Below are positions 45,703 through 53,998 of a stretch of 64,000 nt of DNA, piece after piece. Numbering within the stretch: the first letter of the stretch is position 1; each line of letters opens with the position of its first letter. The stretch is from Cytophagales bacterium (GTDB taxonomy: Bacteria > Bacteroidota > Bacteroidia > Cytophagales > Cyclobacteriaceae): assembly GCA_017303795.1 (NCBI GenBank), contig JAFLBR010000001.1:434001-498000 (forward strand). Direction: 5' to 3'. A program made the translations under genes and the position numbers. Under the pieces are notes generated by a model that saw only the letters and a program-made list of their open reading frames with translations, searched no databases and was not told where the DNA came from.

Positions 45703-46662
45703 TTAAATCCTAACCGTCCGCACACTCACCATTACATCAAACACTAATAAAATCAGCGCAGCTAACAGAAAGTAAAAATAACGATTCGAAGAAACATCTA
45801 CCAACCGCGCATCGCGCATCTGGCCTTCAATTTTGTTAATCGCATTAATTAACCGGTTAACGTCATTTCTGGATTCGTTGATCTCAAAATACTGGCCATC
45901 GGTTTTGTTGGCTAAATCTTTAAGCGAAGCCGGATTTAACTTGGTTACTACCACATTTCCTTTCTGATCGGTTCTAAAACCTTTCGATGCGGCTATCTGG
46001 CTGCCTTGCTCGGTTCCTACTCCCAATGCAAAAAGTCTTATTCCATCATCTTCCACCTGCCGCGCAATCTCATCCGTTTCTTCGCCAAAGTCTTCGCCAT
46101 CGCTAATCAATACAATTACTTTCGATTTTTGATTTCCCTCGTCACTTTCATCGGTCATTTTAGTAAGCGCCATTTTAAGTGGCGGGCCAAAATCTGTACC
46201 ACTGGCGGGCACCAGGTTGGTGTTCATGGTTTCAATAAACAGATTCAGGGCATTCTGATCGTAGGTAAGCGGGCATTGCATAAAAGCTTCTGATGAGAAG
46301 ATGACCAACCCCAGCCGATCGGAATTAAAAGCCGCCACAATTTTTTTGAGTTCGAATTTTATTTTTTCAAGTCGTGTGGGTTGAATGTCAAACGCGTCCA
46401 TCGACTTCGACAAATCCACACACATCATAATATCTTTACCAACCGATTTTATTTCTTTTTTGGAATCGCCATACGTGGGGCCAAGAATTGAGATGATGAT
46501 GAGTGCAACGGCAATCGAACGTAAAGCAAGTTTGAAGATAATAGTGTAAGCCGGAGCGTGCAGGGCGCGGCTTATGCGAATGATGCGCCAGAGATAAATG
46601 CCATACGCCACCACGAACAGACCTAGCAAGATCGCCTCAACCCAACCAAAGTTTCTAATCAT
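45703..46662 (-). CDS. batB: BatB-like VWA-domain membrane protein
   Basis: 319 aa. Two N-terminal hydrophobic segments (about 9-25 and 48-62) are followed by a von Willebrand A domain with an intact MIDAS site DLSKSM (D83, S85, S87), a late SGTDFGPPL Thr, and ISDGEDFG. A C-terminal transmembrane segment (FYFLLAALILLVFDVMV) ends the protein. This is the architecture of BatA/BatB. Only one VWA gene and one TPR gene are seen, so the usual longer bat cluster is not complete here. Confidence 0.82.
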   Translation of the reverse strand: MIRNFGWVEAILLGLFVVAYGIYLWRIIRISRALHAPAYTIIFKLALRSIAVALIIISILGPTYGDSKKEIKSVGKDIMMCVDLSKSMDAFDIQPTRLEKIKFELKKIVAAFNSDRLGLVIFSSEAFMQCPLTYDQNALNLFIETMNTNLVPASGTDFGPPLKMALTKMTDESDEGNQKSKVIVLISDGEDFGEETDEIARQVEDDGIRLFALGVGTEQGSQIAASKGFRTDQKGNVVVTKLNPASLKDLANKTDGQYFEINESRNDVNRLINAINKIEGQMRDARLVDVSSNRYFYFLLAALILLVFDVMVSVRTVRI

Positions 46663-46728
46663 TGAATCAGAAATTAAACCGCAAGTTAACTAATACGAGG
46701 TGAGCCTCAAAAGTGTTTTGATTGGCGG

Positions 46729-47451
46729 TTAAAGCAAACTGGCTGCCTCTTGATCTAACATAATCCACGCTTGCGGAATACGATGGACAATACTTACCGG
46801 TATTTGTTCCGTGACTTCACCCTTTAATGCTTTTGCCAGTATGGCCGCTTTGCGCGAACCGTTAGCCATTACAATAGGTAACTTTGCTTGCCGCAGATGA
46901 TTAAGGCCCAACGTTATACCTTGCGAAAGCGTTGTTGCAGTGGTAAAATATTTCTGGCCTACAGTCTTTGTTTCTTCGGCCAGTTCGCTTACGTGCGCAA
47001 ACGAATCGAACGAAGTGCCCGGCTCATTCATGCCTACATGCCCGTTGGTACCTACGCCCACCAGCATTATATCCAGCCCACCATTTTTTTCAATTAAATC
47101 ATTTATGCGGTCGCATTCTTTATTTGGGTCGGCAGCCTGAACATTAAAGTATTGAGTCTGTTCGGGTTTAAGTTGCAGGGGAATGAAACAATCGCGTTGC
47201 AGCATAGATAAACACGAGCCCGAATCAGCAGGATCAATACCCAACCACTCATCCAGACTTAAGAAAGTACAACTGCTTAAGTTTACTTTTTTCTGCTCGA
47301 TAGCCAATTTTAATTTCTGAAAAACACCGATGGGTGTATGGCCAGAAGCAATGCAGATTAATGAGGCTGGTTTTTGATTGATGTATTGAATAATCAGATC
47401 GGCCGTGTGTGCCGATAACGTTTCGTAATCGGGATAAATTTTTACTTGCAT
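46729..47451 (-). CDS. Glucosamine-6-phosphate deaminase-like (NagB family)
   Basis: 240 aa. NagB/6-phosphogluconolactonase fold: ASGHTPIGVFQKL, FLSLDEWLG, MLVGVGTNGHVGMNEPG and ANGSRKAAILAKALKG. The NGHVGMNEP motif favours an amino-sugar phosphate isomerase-deaminase over a lactonase. The protein is somewhat shorter than E. coli NagB (about 266), closer to the AgaI/galactosamine-6-phosphate type. Divergent from the glycoside hydrolase genes, consistent with sugar catabolism. Confidence 0.82.
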   Translation of the reverse strand: MQVKIYPDYETLSAHTADLIIQYINQKPASLICIASGHTPIGVFQKLKLAIEQKKVNLSSCTFLSLDEWLGIDPADSGSCLSMLQRDCFIPLQLKPEQTQYFNVQAADPNKECDRINDLIEKNGGLDIMLVGVGTNGHVGMNEPGTSFDSFAHVSELAEETKTVGQKYFTTATTLSQGITLGLNHLRQAKLPIVMANGSRKAAILAKALKGEVTEQIPVSIVHRIPQAWIMLDQEAASLL

Positions 47452-47585
47452 ACCGGTTGAAGGTTGTATTTTCCGGCTGGCAATATAGATTATAACCTTG
47501 TTTGTTTTAGTATTAATTTAATCGCCATTAGTGATACCCAATTTGTGGTTGAAACAATGATGTTCCATTACCCAAAAATTTAAAA

Positions 47586-48659
47586 ATGAATATGCTCAGG
47601 ATTAAGATGTTTGTTATTGCGCTTTTGTTAGGCTGCTTTGCGGAATTGCAGGCACAAGCACCCCGCTGGACAGAAAAACAAGCCAACGATTGGTATGCCA
47701 AACAAGGTTGGATTACAGGTTCTAATTTTCAGCCCAGCACCGCCATCAATCAATTGGAAATGTTTCAGAAAGAAACTTTTGATCTGGCCACAATTGATCG
47801 CGAACTGGGTTGGGCGGAAAACCTCGGCTTTAATGCGATGCGGGTTTACCTGCATCATATTTTATGGACTACCGATAAAGAAGGATTTAAAAAACGATTG
47901 AATGATTACCTCGCGGTTTCTGCCAAACATAAAATCAAAACCATTTTGGTTTTCTTTGATGATTGCTGGAACGATACCTATGCACCCGGCAAACAACCCG
48001 AGCCTAAACCGGGCATTCACAACAGTGGTTGGGTGCGCGATCCCGGCACGATGATTTACACCCATCCGGACACGATGAAAGTGCTGGAAGCGTATGTAAA
48101 AGATGTGATGACAACTTTTGCTAAAGATGAAAGGATATTGTTGTGGGATTTGTACAACGAACCCGGCAATAGCGGTCAGTTTAATAAGAGCATGCCTTTA
48201 TTGAAAAATGTATTTGCCTGGGCCCGGCAGGTTAATCCATCGCAACCCATCTCGGTAGGGGTTTGGCATGGCGGCAAAGAGTTTACTGATCTGAATAAGT
48301 TTCAATTGGATAACTCGGATGTAGTTACCTATCATCAATATCAATACATCGACAAGCATCGGGCTACTATAGATTCACTTTCGAAACGTAACCGACCGAT
48401 GATTTGTACCGAATACATGGCCAGAACCAATGCCAGTGTATTTCAAACTATTTTACCATTATTAAAGGAGAAGAAAGTGGGTGCCATTAACTGGGGTTTT
48501 GTATCGGGTAAAACAAATACAATTTTTGCATGGAGTACACCCATACCTTCCGGTGCCGAACCCGACTTGTGGTTTCATGATATTTTCAGAAAGGATGGAA
48601 CTCCTTTTAGTAATGATGAGGTAATGGTAATTAAAAAGCTTACGGGGAAAAGTAAATAA
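47586..48659 (+). CDS. Secreted GH5-like glycoside hydrolase
   Basis: 357 aa. A signal peptide (MFVIALLLGCFAELQAQ) is followed by a TIM barrel. The acid/base is Glu192 in DLYNEPGN and the nucleophile Glu276 in CTEYMAR, the Glu pair of clan GH-A enzymes. MRVYLHHILW and SVGVWHGGKEF are other barrel motifs. Substrate is not evident; related Bacteroidota proteins are often called beta-xylanase or cellulase family. It is followed by a GH43 lipoprotein after 4 nt, suggesting a hemicellulose or arabinan/galactan locus. Confidence 0.82.
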   Translation: MNMLRIKMFVIALLLGCFAELQAQAPRWTEKQANDWYAKQGWITGSNFQPSTAINQLEMFQKETFDLATIDRELGWAENLGFNAMRVYLHHILWTTDKEGFKKRLNDYLAVSAKHKIKTILVFFDDCWNDTYAPGKQPEPKPGIHNSGWVRDPGTMIYTHPDTMKVLEAYVKDVMTTFAKDERILLWDLYNEPGNSGQFNKSMPLLKNVFAWARQVNPSQPISVGVWHGGKEFTDLNKFQLDNSDVVTYHQYQYIDKHRATIDSLSKRNRPMICTEYMARTNASVFQTILPLLKEKKVGAINWGFVSGKTNTIFAWSTPIPSGAEPDLWFHDIFRKDGTPFSNDEVMVIKKLTGKSK

Positions 48660-48663
48660 TGCC

Positions 48664-49713
48664 ATGAACCTGAAATCGTTCTTTATTCTTCTCTTTATTG
48701 TAACCCTTTTTGCCTGCAAGAAAAAGCAAGAGCCCGAAGTTTTACTTCCTGAAACGCAAACCTTTCAAAACCCACTGTTGCTGCACGGACCCGATCCGTG
48801 GGTGTTTCAAAAAGGTGATACCTATTATCTTACCCATAGCACAGGCAATAGTTTAAAAATCTATTGCACCAAAAACATGAGTAAGTTGGGCGAAGCCGAA
48901 TCGAAAGTTGTCTGGACGCCTCCGGCCACGGGAATGAACAGCAAGGAGATCTGGGCTCCGGAAATTCACTTCGTTAATAATAAATGGTATGCTTACTATG
49001 CTGCCGATGATGGTAAGAATGACAACCACCGCATGTGGGTTTTGGAAAATGAGTCGGAAGATCCTTTTGAGGGCACATGGGTGGATAAGGGAAAAATGAA
49101 TCTGGCAGACGACCGGTGGGCAATTGATGGATCGGTGTTTGAACACAATGGCCAATTGTATTTCGTCTGGTCAGGTTGGGAGGGTAGCGTAAACAAACGA
49201 CAAGACATCTATATCTCGAAGTTAAGCAACCCCTGGACTGCTGATGGTGCGCGGGTGTTGATTTCAAAACCAGAATTGGATTGGGAAATAAAAGGAACTT
49301 CCGATGAGTTACCGACTGTAAATGAAGGCCCGCAGTTCTTAAAGAAAGGTAATAAGTTATTTATAGTTTATTCGGCCAGTGGTTGTTGGACGGATGATTA
49401 TACGCTTGGCATTTTAACAGCCAGTGCCGATGCCGATTTGATGAACCCGGCTTCGTGGGTTAAATCACAGCAGCCGGTGTTCTCAAAAAATCCGGAAGGC
49501 CATGTGTTTGGGCCGGGGCATAATAGTTTTTTCAAATCACCCGATGGTACCGAAGACTGGATTATTTATCATGCAAACCCGGAAGCAGGGCAGGGCTGTG
49601 GTAACAGCCGATCAGCCCGCATGCAACCTTTTATATGGAATGATGATGGGCCGGTATTTGGAATGCCAGTTTCATTGGATACGCCTTTACCTGTTCCGTC
49701 CGGTGAAAAGTAA
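48664..49713 (+). CDS. GH43-type glycoside hydrolase, lipoprotein
   Basis: 349 aa. A lipoprotein signal (FFILLFIVTLFAC, lipidated Cys18) is followed by a Lys-rich stretch. The catalytic domain starts at HGPDPWVFQKGDTYYLTHST (catalytic-base Asp44), with a further Asp in AIDGSVFEHNGQLYF and Glu in NEGPQFL. GH43 enzymes cut arabinose and xylose linkages. The surface or periplasmic lipid anchor fits polysaccharide use. It is 4 nt after the GH5-like gene and 86 nt before galactokinase. Confidence 0.88.
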   Translation: MNLKSFFILLFIVTLFACKKKQEPEVLLPETQTFQNPLLLHGPDPWVFQKGDTYYLTHSTGNSLKIYCTKNMSKLGEAESKVVWTPPATGMNSKEIWAPEIHFVNNKWYAYYAADDGKNDNHRMWVLENESEDPFEGTWVDKGKMNLADDRWAIDGSVFEHNGQLYFVWSGWEGSVNKRQDIYISKLSNPWTADGARVLISKPELDWEIKGTSDELPTVNEGPQFLKKGNKLFIVYSASGCWTDDYTLGILTASADADLMNPASWVKSQQPVFSKNPEGHVFGPGHNSFFKSPDGTEDWIIYHANPEAGQGCGNSRSARMQPFIWNDDGPVFGMPVSLDTPLPVPSGEK

Positions 49714-49798
49714 ATGCATAGTTTAAAAATACTTCGATCAGATCAGAATCAATCCTGTTGTTTTTAAGATTAGATTCGCACAAAAAATGAAATAGTGA

Positions 49799-50956
49799 AT
49801 GGCGGATCATACTGTAAAATCAAAATTCAAAGAACTATATCAGGCAGAACCGTTGCTGATACATGCACCGGGGCGCATTAATTTAATTGGCGAACACACC
49901 GATTACAATAATGGTTTTGTAATGCCAGCGGCCATACACATGGGGGTTCAATTTGCATTTGCAAAGGCTGAAAAAAACACCTCTATATATTCGTTAAAGT
50001 ATAATCAATCTTATACGCCCAATCTTGCTAATCCGGTTAAAGTAGCGCAACCAGTCTGGGTTAATTATTTTCTGGGGATCATTAATCAAATAAATGCGCG
50101 CGGATTAAAGTTGGACAATTTTAATTGCGTGTTTGATGGCGATTTACCAACCGGTGCCGGGCTCTCTTCATCGGCTGCTATGGAGTGTGGTTTTGTTTTT
50201 GGTTTGAATGAATTGTTTCAGTTGGGATTGACACAATTGGAAATGATTCACATAGCACAATGGTCGGAGCACAATTATGCCGGAGTGAAGTGCGGTATCA
50301 TGGATCAGTTCAGCAGCATGATGGGCAAAGACAAGCATGCGTTTATGTTGGATTGCCGCTCGTTGGAGTTTGAATACTTGCCGCTTGATCTGGGTGACTA
50401 TACTTTGTTGCTGTGTGATACCAACGTAAAGCATTCATTATCCTCATCCGAATACAACACCAGACGTAAGGAATGCCAGCAAGGTGTAACAATTATCAGT
50501 CATGAGTTTGCGAAAGTGAAATCGTTACGCGATGTAACACCGGCTATGCTTGAAGCATGCAAAGAAAAGTTGCCCGCCATAATTTATAACCGTTGCAAAT
50601 TTGTAGTAGAAGAAAATAATAGGGTAGTAGAGGCCAGTGCTGATTTAAAACGAGGCGACCTTGTTGCGTTTGGTAAAAAAATGTATGCAGCCCACGCGGG
50701 GCTTTCAAAATTATACGAAGTAAGTTGTGCTGAACTGGATTACCTGGTTGAATTGGCGAAAGCCGAACCTGAAATTTTAGGCGCGCGAATGATTGGCGGA
50801 GGCTTTGGAGGATGTACCTTAAATTTGATCCACCAGAATAGTATTGAACGCTTTCTTGTTTCTGCAAAAGCAGCTTATTATAACAAGTTTGGAATTGAGA
50901 TGAACTCGTACCGGGTTAAGCCTGGTAAGGGTACTTCGGTTGTTTCTTTCGGTTAG
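49799..50956 (+). CDS. galK: Galactokinase
   Basis: 385 aa, normal length. The galactokinase signature GRINLIGEHTDYNNGFVMP (about 25-43), the ATP-binding GAGLSSSAAME and the GGGFGGCTLNL motif near the C-terminus are all present, as is the catalytic Asp in GVKCGIMDQF. It phosphorylates galactose for the Leloir pathway. Position after GH5-like and GH43 genes suggests use of galactose from plant polymers; galT and galE are not in the window. Confidence 0.95.
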   Translation: MADHTVKSKFKELYQAEPLLIHAPGRINLIGEHTDYNNGFVMPAAIHMGVQFAFAKAEKNTSIYSLKYNQSYTPNLANPVKVAQPVWVNYFLGIINQINARGLKLDNFNCVFDGDLPTGAGLSSSAAMECGFVFGLNELFQLGLTQLEMIHIAQWSEHNYAGVKCGIMDQFSSMMGKDKHAFMLDCRSLEFEYLPLDLGDYTLLLCDTNVKHSLSSSEYNTRRKECQQGVTIISHEFAKVKSLRDVTPAMLEACKEKLPAIIYNRCKFVVEENNRVVEASADLKRGDLVAFGKKMYAAHAGLSKLYEVSCAELDYLVELAKAEPEILGARMIGGGFGGCTLNLIHQNSIERFLVSAKAAYYNKFGIEMNSYRVKPGKGTSVVSFG

Positions 50957-51015
50957 TTCTTTTTATTCAAGATAAAAAACGATTAGAAACGGCTTTAAAA
51001 AGTGTATTTGACCGT

Positions 51016-51023
51016 TATATTTG
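51016..51023 (+). promoter_or_regulatory. -7 box TATATTTG before tRNA-Ser
   Basis: TATATTTG matches TAnnTTTG and lies 26 nt before the first base of tRNA-Ser. No TTG box is found 19 bp upstream. Confidence 0.5.
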
Positions 51024-51049
51024 CACTCCCTTTTGCAGAAAAGGGTTAT

Positions 51050-51138
51050 GGAGAGGTGGGTGAGAGGCTTAAACCAGCAGTTTGCTAAACTGTCGTACGG
51101 GTTAAACCGTACCGGGGGTTCGAATCCCCCCCCCTCCG
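51050..51138 (+). tRNA. tRNA-Ser(GCT)
   Basis: 89 nt with a long variable arm. The anticodon stem-loop CAGTTTGCTAAACTG shows GCT, and the T arm is GGGGGTTCGAATCCCCC. The acceptor stem GGAGAGG pairs with CCCCTCC except for an A-C mismatch at the fifth pair; the discriminator base is G. CCA is not encoded. Downstream GCTTAAC/GTTAAGC (51138-51165) forms a 7-bp hairpin without a T-run. Confidence 0.93.
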
Positions 51139-51211
51139 CTTAACTACGCTAAAGCTTCGTTAAGCAGGCTCGTGACGTCTGTTAAACGCTTTATTTCAAA
51201 CCCTTGTCGAT

Positions 51212-51469
51212 ATGTGGTTTGTGTACGTTCTTAAAAGTATTAGTAATGATTTCATTTATATTGGATCTACCAATAACTTGAATAGAAGGCTTTTGGAGCA
51301 TAATGAAGGGCAAGTTCCTTCTACAAAACATTATGCTCCATATGAAATTGAGGCCTACGTTGCTGTCAAAACAGAAAAGCGTGCGCGGGAGTTAGAAAAA
51401 TATTTCAAAACTGGTTCAGGAAAAGCCATTTTGAAGAAGAGAATTTTGGCCAGCCAAACGAAGCCATAG
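51212..51469 (+). CDS. GIY-YIG nuclease domain protein between tRNA genes
   Basis: 85 aa: a single GIY-YIG (URI) domain with WFVYVLKS, DFIYIGSTNNLNRRLLEHNEG and the downstream ARELEKYFKTGSGKA. Proteins of this small class resemble the UvrC N-terminal domain and E. coli YhbQ; some are mobile. It sits 73 nt after tRNA-Ser and 29 nt before tRNA-Arg. The gene may be a passenger of a mobile insertion at the tRNA cluster (inference). No partner protein is seen. Confidence 0.85.
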   Translation: MWFVYVLKSISNDFIYIGSTNNLNRRLLEHNEGQVPSTKHYAPYEIEAYVAVKTEKRARELEKYFKTGSGKAILKKRILASQTKP

Positions 51470-51498
51470 AAGGGCATGAGTGGCGGCTGGCGAAGTTT

Positions 51499-51572
51499 GG
51501 TCTCATAGCTCAACTGGATAGAGCAGCTGCCTTCTAAGCAGCAGGTTGCTGGTTCGACTCCAGCTGGGATCA
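51499..51572 (+). tRNA. tRNA-Arg(TCT)
   Basis: 74 nt. Acceptor GGTCTCA pairs with TGGGATC (with G-U pairs) and the discriminator is A. The anticodon arm GCTGC-CTTCTAA-GCAGC gives TCT. The T arm is GCTGGTTCGACTCCAGC. CCA is not encoded. Confidence 0.94.
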
Positions 51573-51582
51573 CAAAAGAAAG

Positions 51583-51612
51583 TTGGGGGTTAAGATTGTT
51601 TTTATATCTTCG
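51583..51612 (+). promoter_or_regulatory. Promoter TTG-N19-TATCTTCG before the tRNA-Pro stub
   Basis: TTG at 51583-51585 and TATCTTCG at 51605-51612 are separated by exactly 19 bp. The -7 box has one mismatch to TAnnTTTG. The box ends 15 nt before a copy of the first 12 nt of tRNA-Pro. Confidence 0.5.
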
Positions 51613-51627
51613 CGCCTCAATTAATAA

Positions 51628-51640
51628 TCGGGGCGTAGCG
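51628..51640 (+). pseudogene. 5' stub of tRNA-Pro (13-bp direct repeat)
   Basis: TCGGGGCGTAGCG here is identical to 51745-51757, which is one upstream base plus the first 12 nt of the intact tRNA-Pro. The sequences diverge right after. A promoter lies before this copy, whereas the intact gene has no clear promoter of its own. Confidence 0.55.
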
Positions 51641-51744
51641 CCTTCCTTCGCTAAGCTCCGGAAGATGGATAGCCCGGCCTGCCGGGCGAAGCTTACAAAA
51701 TTTCAATTGAAAAATTGTAAGATGTAATTAAAGGGATTTAAAAT
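51641..51744 (+). other. Hairpin-rich ~104-bp insert between tRNA-Pro stub and tRNA-Pro
   Basis: The segment holds CTTCC/GGAAG, the hairpin GCCCGG-CCTG-CCGGGC (51672-51687) and a 30-bp near-palindrome starting CTTACAA and ending TTGTAAG (51692-51721). It has no coding capacity. It is bordered by the 13-bp direct repeats, as an inserted element would be. Confidence 0.5.
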
Positions 51745-51745
51745 T

Positions 51746-51819
51746 CGGGGCGTAGCGTAGCCCGGTATCGCGCCTGGTTTGGGACCAGGAGGTCGTCAGT
51801 TCGAATCTGGCCGCCCCGA
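51746..51819 (+). tRNA. tRNA-Pro(TGG)
   Basis: 74 nt. Acceptor CGGGGCG pairs perfectly with CGCCCCG; discriminator A. Anticodon arm CCTGG-TTTGGGA-CCAGG gives TGG. The T arm contains GTTCGAATC. CCA is not encoded. A strong terminator follows. Confidence 0.95.
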
Positions 51820-51826
51820 CAAAAAA

Positions 51827-51851
51827 CCTCTCCAAATGGAGAGGTTTTTTT
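51827..51851 (+). terminator. Intrinsic terminator after tRNA-Pro
   Basis: CCTCTCC-AAAT-GGAGAGG (51827-51844) is followed by a run of seven Ts and preceded by As. It should work on both strands, ending the tRNA transcript and the convergent MORN gene. Confidence 0.9.
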
Positions 51852-51864
51852 GTTTGATGATGAT

Positions 51865-52734
51865 TTAACGGCCGCCTTTAAATTTATCCTTCACCCACTG
51901 GCCATCCAGTACAACCGTACCAGCTTCGTTATAAAGTGTGCCTTTGCCTTCGCGAAGATTCGCTTTCCAGTTACCGGAATATTTTTCTCCGGATGGAAAA
52001 GTATAGGTGCCAAAGCCTTCAATTCTTCCCTCAGTAAAATCGCCTTCGTAAACATGGCCGTTACGCCAGGTGTATTTGCCTTTGCCGTGGCGTCTGTTGT
52101 TTTTCCATTCGCCCTCATAAACCCCGCCCGATGCTATAATTCCGTAACCGAAACCATTGGCCTTATTGTCTTTAATGGGACCGAGATAATAAATCTTAAC
52201 ACTGTCATCCACTATAAACTGTCTGAACTGCCTGCTTGTTCTCCACGTGTTAAGCGAATCAACCAGCGAGGATTCTCTAACGCCTGCTTCAAGAAGCTGA
52301 TCTTGAAAATGAGCCAGCTTATTAAACATAGAGTCTAATTTGATTCGAAATGTATCGGTAGTGTTTTGCGCCTGCATTAACTTTTCAAATTCTTTTCGCA
52401 ACTCGCGCTTCAAAGTAAAATTAAGATTGAATAAGCTATCGGCTTTTCTGTTCTGGACTTGAATCAGGTTGATAATATAAGCTGCATGTTGTTGGGTTAA
52501 ATTACTTCCGCGGCTGCTATCCACTTGCGCATAATAGAATAATGCGTCTTCATAAGCATTGGTGTCCAATAGTGAATCGGCCTTGGCCCTAAGGTGTCGG
52601 CTTTGCTCCTGCTGGGTATAGGCCTGTTGCAAATCCATGCGTAGCTGTTTCTCTTGTTGGAGTTCATAGCCCAGAAAAATGCTGATACCTGCAAGCGGTA
52701 TAAGGATTGCACCAAATAGTATTCTCAACTTCAT
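51865..52734 (-). CDS. Membrane-anchored MORN repeat protein
   Basis: 289 aa. One N-terminal transmembrane helix (ILFGAILIPLAGISIFLGYEL) is followed by a long coiled-coil/helical region rich in Gln (about 25-165). Five or so MORN repeats follow at about 185-285 (GFGYGIIASGGVYEGEWKNN, GKGKYTWRNGHVYEGDF, GFGTYTFPSGEKYSGNW). MORN repeats bind lipids or proteins. Unlike the MORN-2 protein at 42144, these are classical MORN units. It is the gene downstream of the DUF2490-type gene (5 bp gap). Function unknown. Confidence 0.8.
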   Translation of the reverse strand: MKLRILFGAILIPLAGISIFLGYELQQEKQLRMDLQQAYTQQEQSRHLRAKADSLLDTNAYEDALFYYAQVDSSRGSNLTQQHAAYIINLIQVQNRKADSLFNLNFTLKRELRKEFEKLMQAQNTTDTFRIKLDSMFNKLAHFQDQLLEAGVRESSLVDSLNTWRTSRQFRQFIVDDSVKIYYLGPIKDNKANGFGYGIIASGGVYEGEWKNNRRHGKGKYTWRNGHVYEGDFTEGRIEGFGTYTFPSGEKYSGNWKANLREGKGTLYNEAGTVVLDGQWVKDKFKGGR

Positions 52735-52739
52735 AAAAA

Positions 52740-53528
52740 TTAATAGCCTATGTTTATTTTAGGAATGTTGCCTTTGTTCCCTCTGAAATCGAACCCGATA
52801 AATACGTTAAGCCGGATGATGTGAGTTTCGTTAAACTCGAAACCGGATGCCGCCTGGCCGAGCGTCCACATATGGCCGGCAAAAAAAGTAACATTGCGAT
52901 TTAGAATATACCCTAATCCATTATAGGTTCTGAAATCTTCAAAAGGATTATAAACAATAGACTTACCCTGCTGCATAAAAATTTCCGCACTGGGTGAAAA
53001 AAATAAGGTGCCCACGGTAATCTCTTTTTTGTTGAGTGGGATGTACATAAAAAGCTTATACCTGAAACGGTTGGTATAGTTGAAAGGCGATTCTACTTCA
53101 TTCGATCTTTTCCAGCGATGCTCAAACCGGAACTGATGATAGATTTTAACATGCGCAATGGGTGGCATAATAAACAACCATTGGTGCCAGATGCGGGGTT
53201 CGTACGTTACCTTTTCATAAGCTGGATTTCCGGGTTGTGGTGTGTAATTGAAAACCAATGTTGGCCCAACTACAACTTCAAAATGTTTATTGATAAGAAA
53301 GTTTACACCAAAGCGGTTGTAGACCTGACGGGTGCGCCCCACAAACGAGGTTAAGTCGTTCTGGCTATTGCGAAAGCGAAGGTGATGCTCTCCGTAATAA
53401 CCAATCTTATCTGAAAAGTTTCCTTTCAGATACAAACCATTCCACAAACCGGTTTCAGCTAATTGAGTTTGGGCTTTGCTATAAAAGGTTGTGGCAAGAA
53501 GAAGTACAAGTGGGGTAAAATAACGCAT
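52740..53528 (-). CDS. DUF2490-type outer membrane protein
   Basis: 262 aa. A signal peptide (FTPLVLLLATTFYSKAQ) is followed by repeating beta strands with aromatic ends (YYGEHHLRFRNSQNDLT, FRFEHRWKRSNEVESPFNYTNRFRYKLF, NKKEITVGTLFFSPSAEIFM). This matches DUF2490, a barrel-like outer membrane family of Bacteroidota. The ending VFIGFDFRGNKGNIPKINIGY is consistent. Function unknown. Confidence 0.8.
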   Translation of the reverse strand: MRYFTPLVLLLATTFYSKAQTQLAETGLWNGLYLKGNFSDKIGYYGEHHLRFRNSQNDLTSFVGRTRQVYNRFGVNFLINKHFEVVVGPTLVFNYTPQPGNPAYEKVTYEPRIWHQWLFIMPPIAHVKIYHQFRFEHRWKRSNEVESPFNYTNRFRYKLFMYIPLNKKEITVGTLFFSPSAEIFMQQGKSIVYNPFEDFRTYNGLGYILNRNVTFFAGHMWTLGQAASGFEFNETHIIRLNVFIGFDFRGNKGNIPKINIGY

Positions 53529-53671
53529 ATCAAACTGATTACCTCAAATTGGATTACAATTTCAGGCCAGTTTGCAAGCCATGTTCATTCGTGGCTGGTT
53601 AAGCGATTTGGTCGGCAAAAAATTACGTATGTGAGTAATTTATCCCCAAGGGTGTTGAAATTTTCTACACA

Positions 53672-53998
53672 TCACTTCCGTTTAAAAAGTGCCCCCGTTA
53701 GTGCCGCAAAACCACCCACCAGCGCACCTACCAATGCAGTTAATAGAAAAGCATTAACCGGCAACAGTTGATTTACTTTTGCAGTAAGAATGGAATCTGT
53801 TTTAAAGTCTAAGTAAAACGCAAACACACTCCACAACAAAGCAATTGAAATGAACCCGGCCAGAAAGGAAATGAAACTCTTATTCCCTGTAAAGTAGGCA
53901 ACGCCAAATGCGCCAAGGGCCATACTCCACCACGGCAAAAACAATTGCAGAACAAGACAAACTATAACGGTAGCTATTACTTGAATAAAGAACTTCAT
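53672..53998 (-). CDS. Small four-helix membrane protein
   Basis: 108 aa with about four hydrophobic segments (FIQVIATVIVCLVLQLFLPW, MALGAFGVAYFTG, FISFLAGFISIALLWSVFAF, AFLLTALVGALVGGFAALTG). Its ATG overlaps the stop of the penicillin acylase gene (ATGA), so the two are translated together. No domain is recognised; it may help its partner's function in the membrane (inference). Confidence 0.75.
   Translation of the reverse strand: MKFFIQVIATVIVCLVLQLFLPWWSMALGAFGVAYFTGNKSFISFLAGFISIALLWSVFAFYLDFKTDSILTAKVNQLLPVNAFLLTALVGALVGGFAALTGALFKRK

Noticed and set aside
51850-52338. 162-codon plus-strand frame opposite the MORN protein
   Set aside because: It is antisense to periodic MORN repeats, which explains its length.
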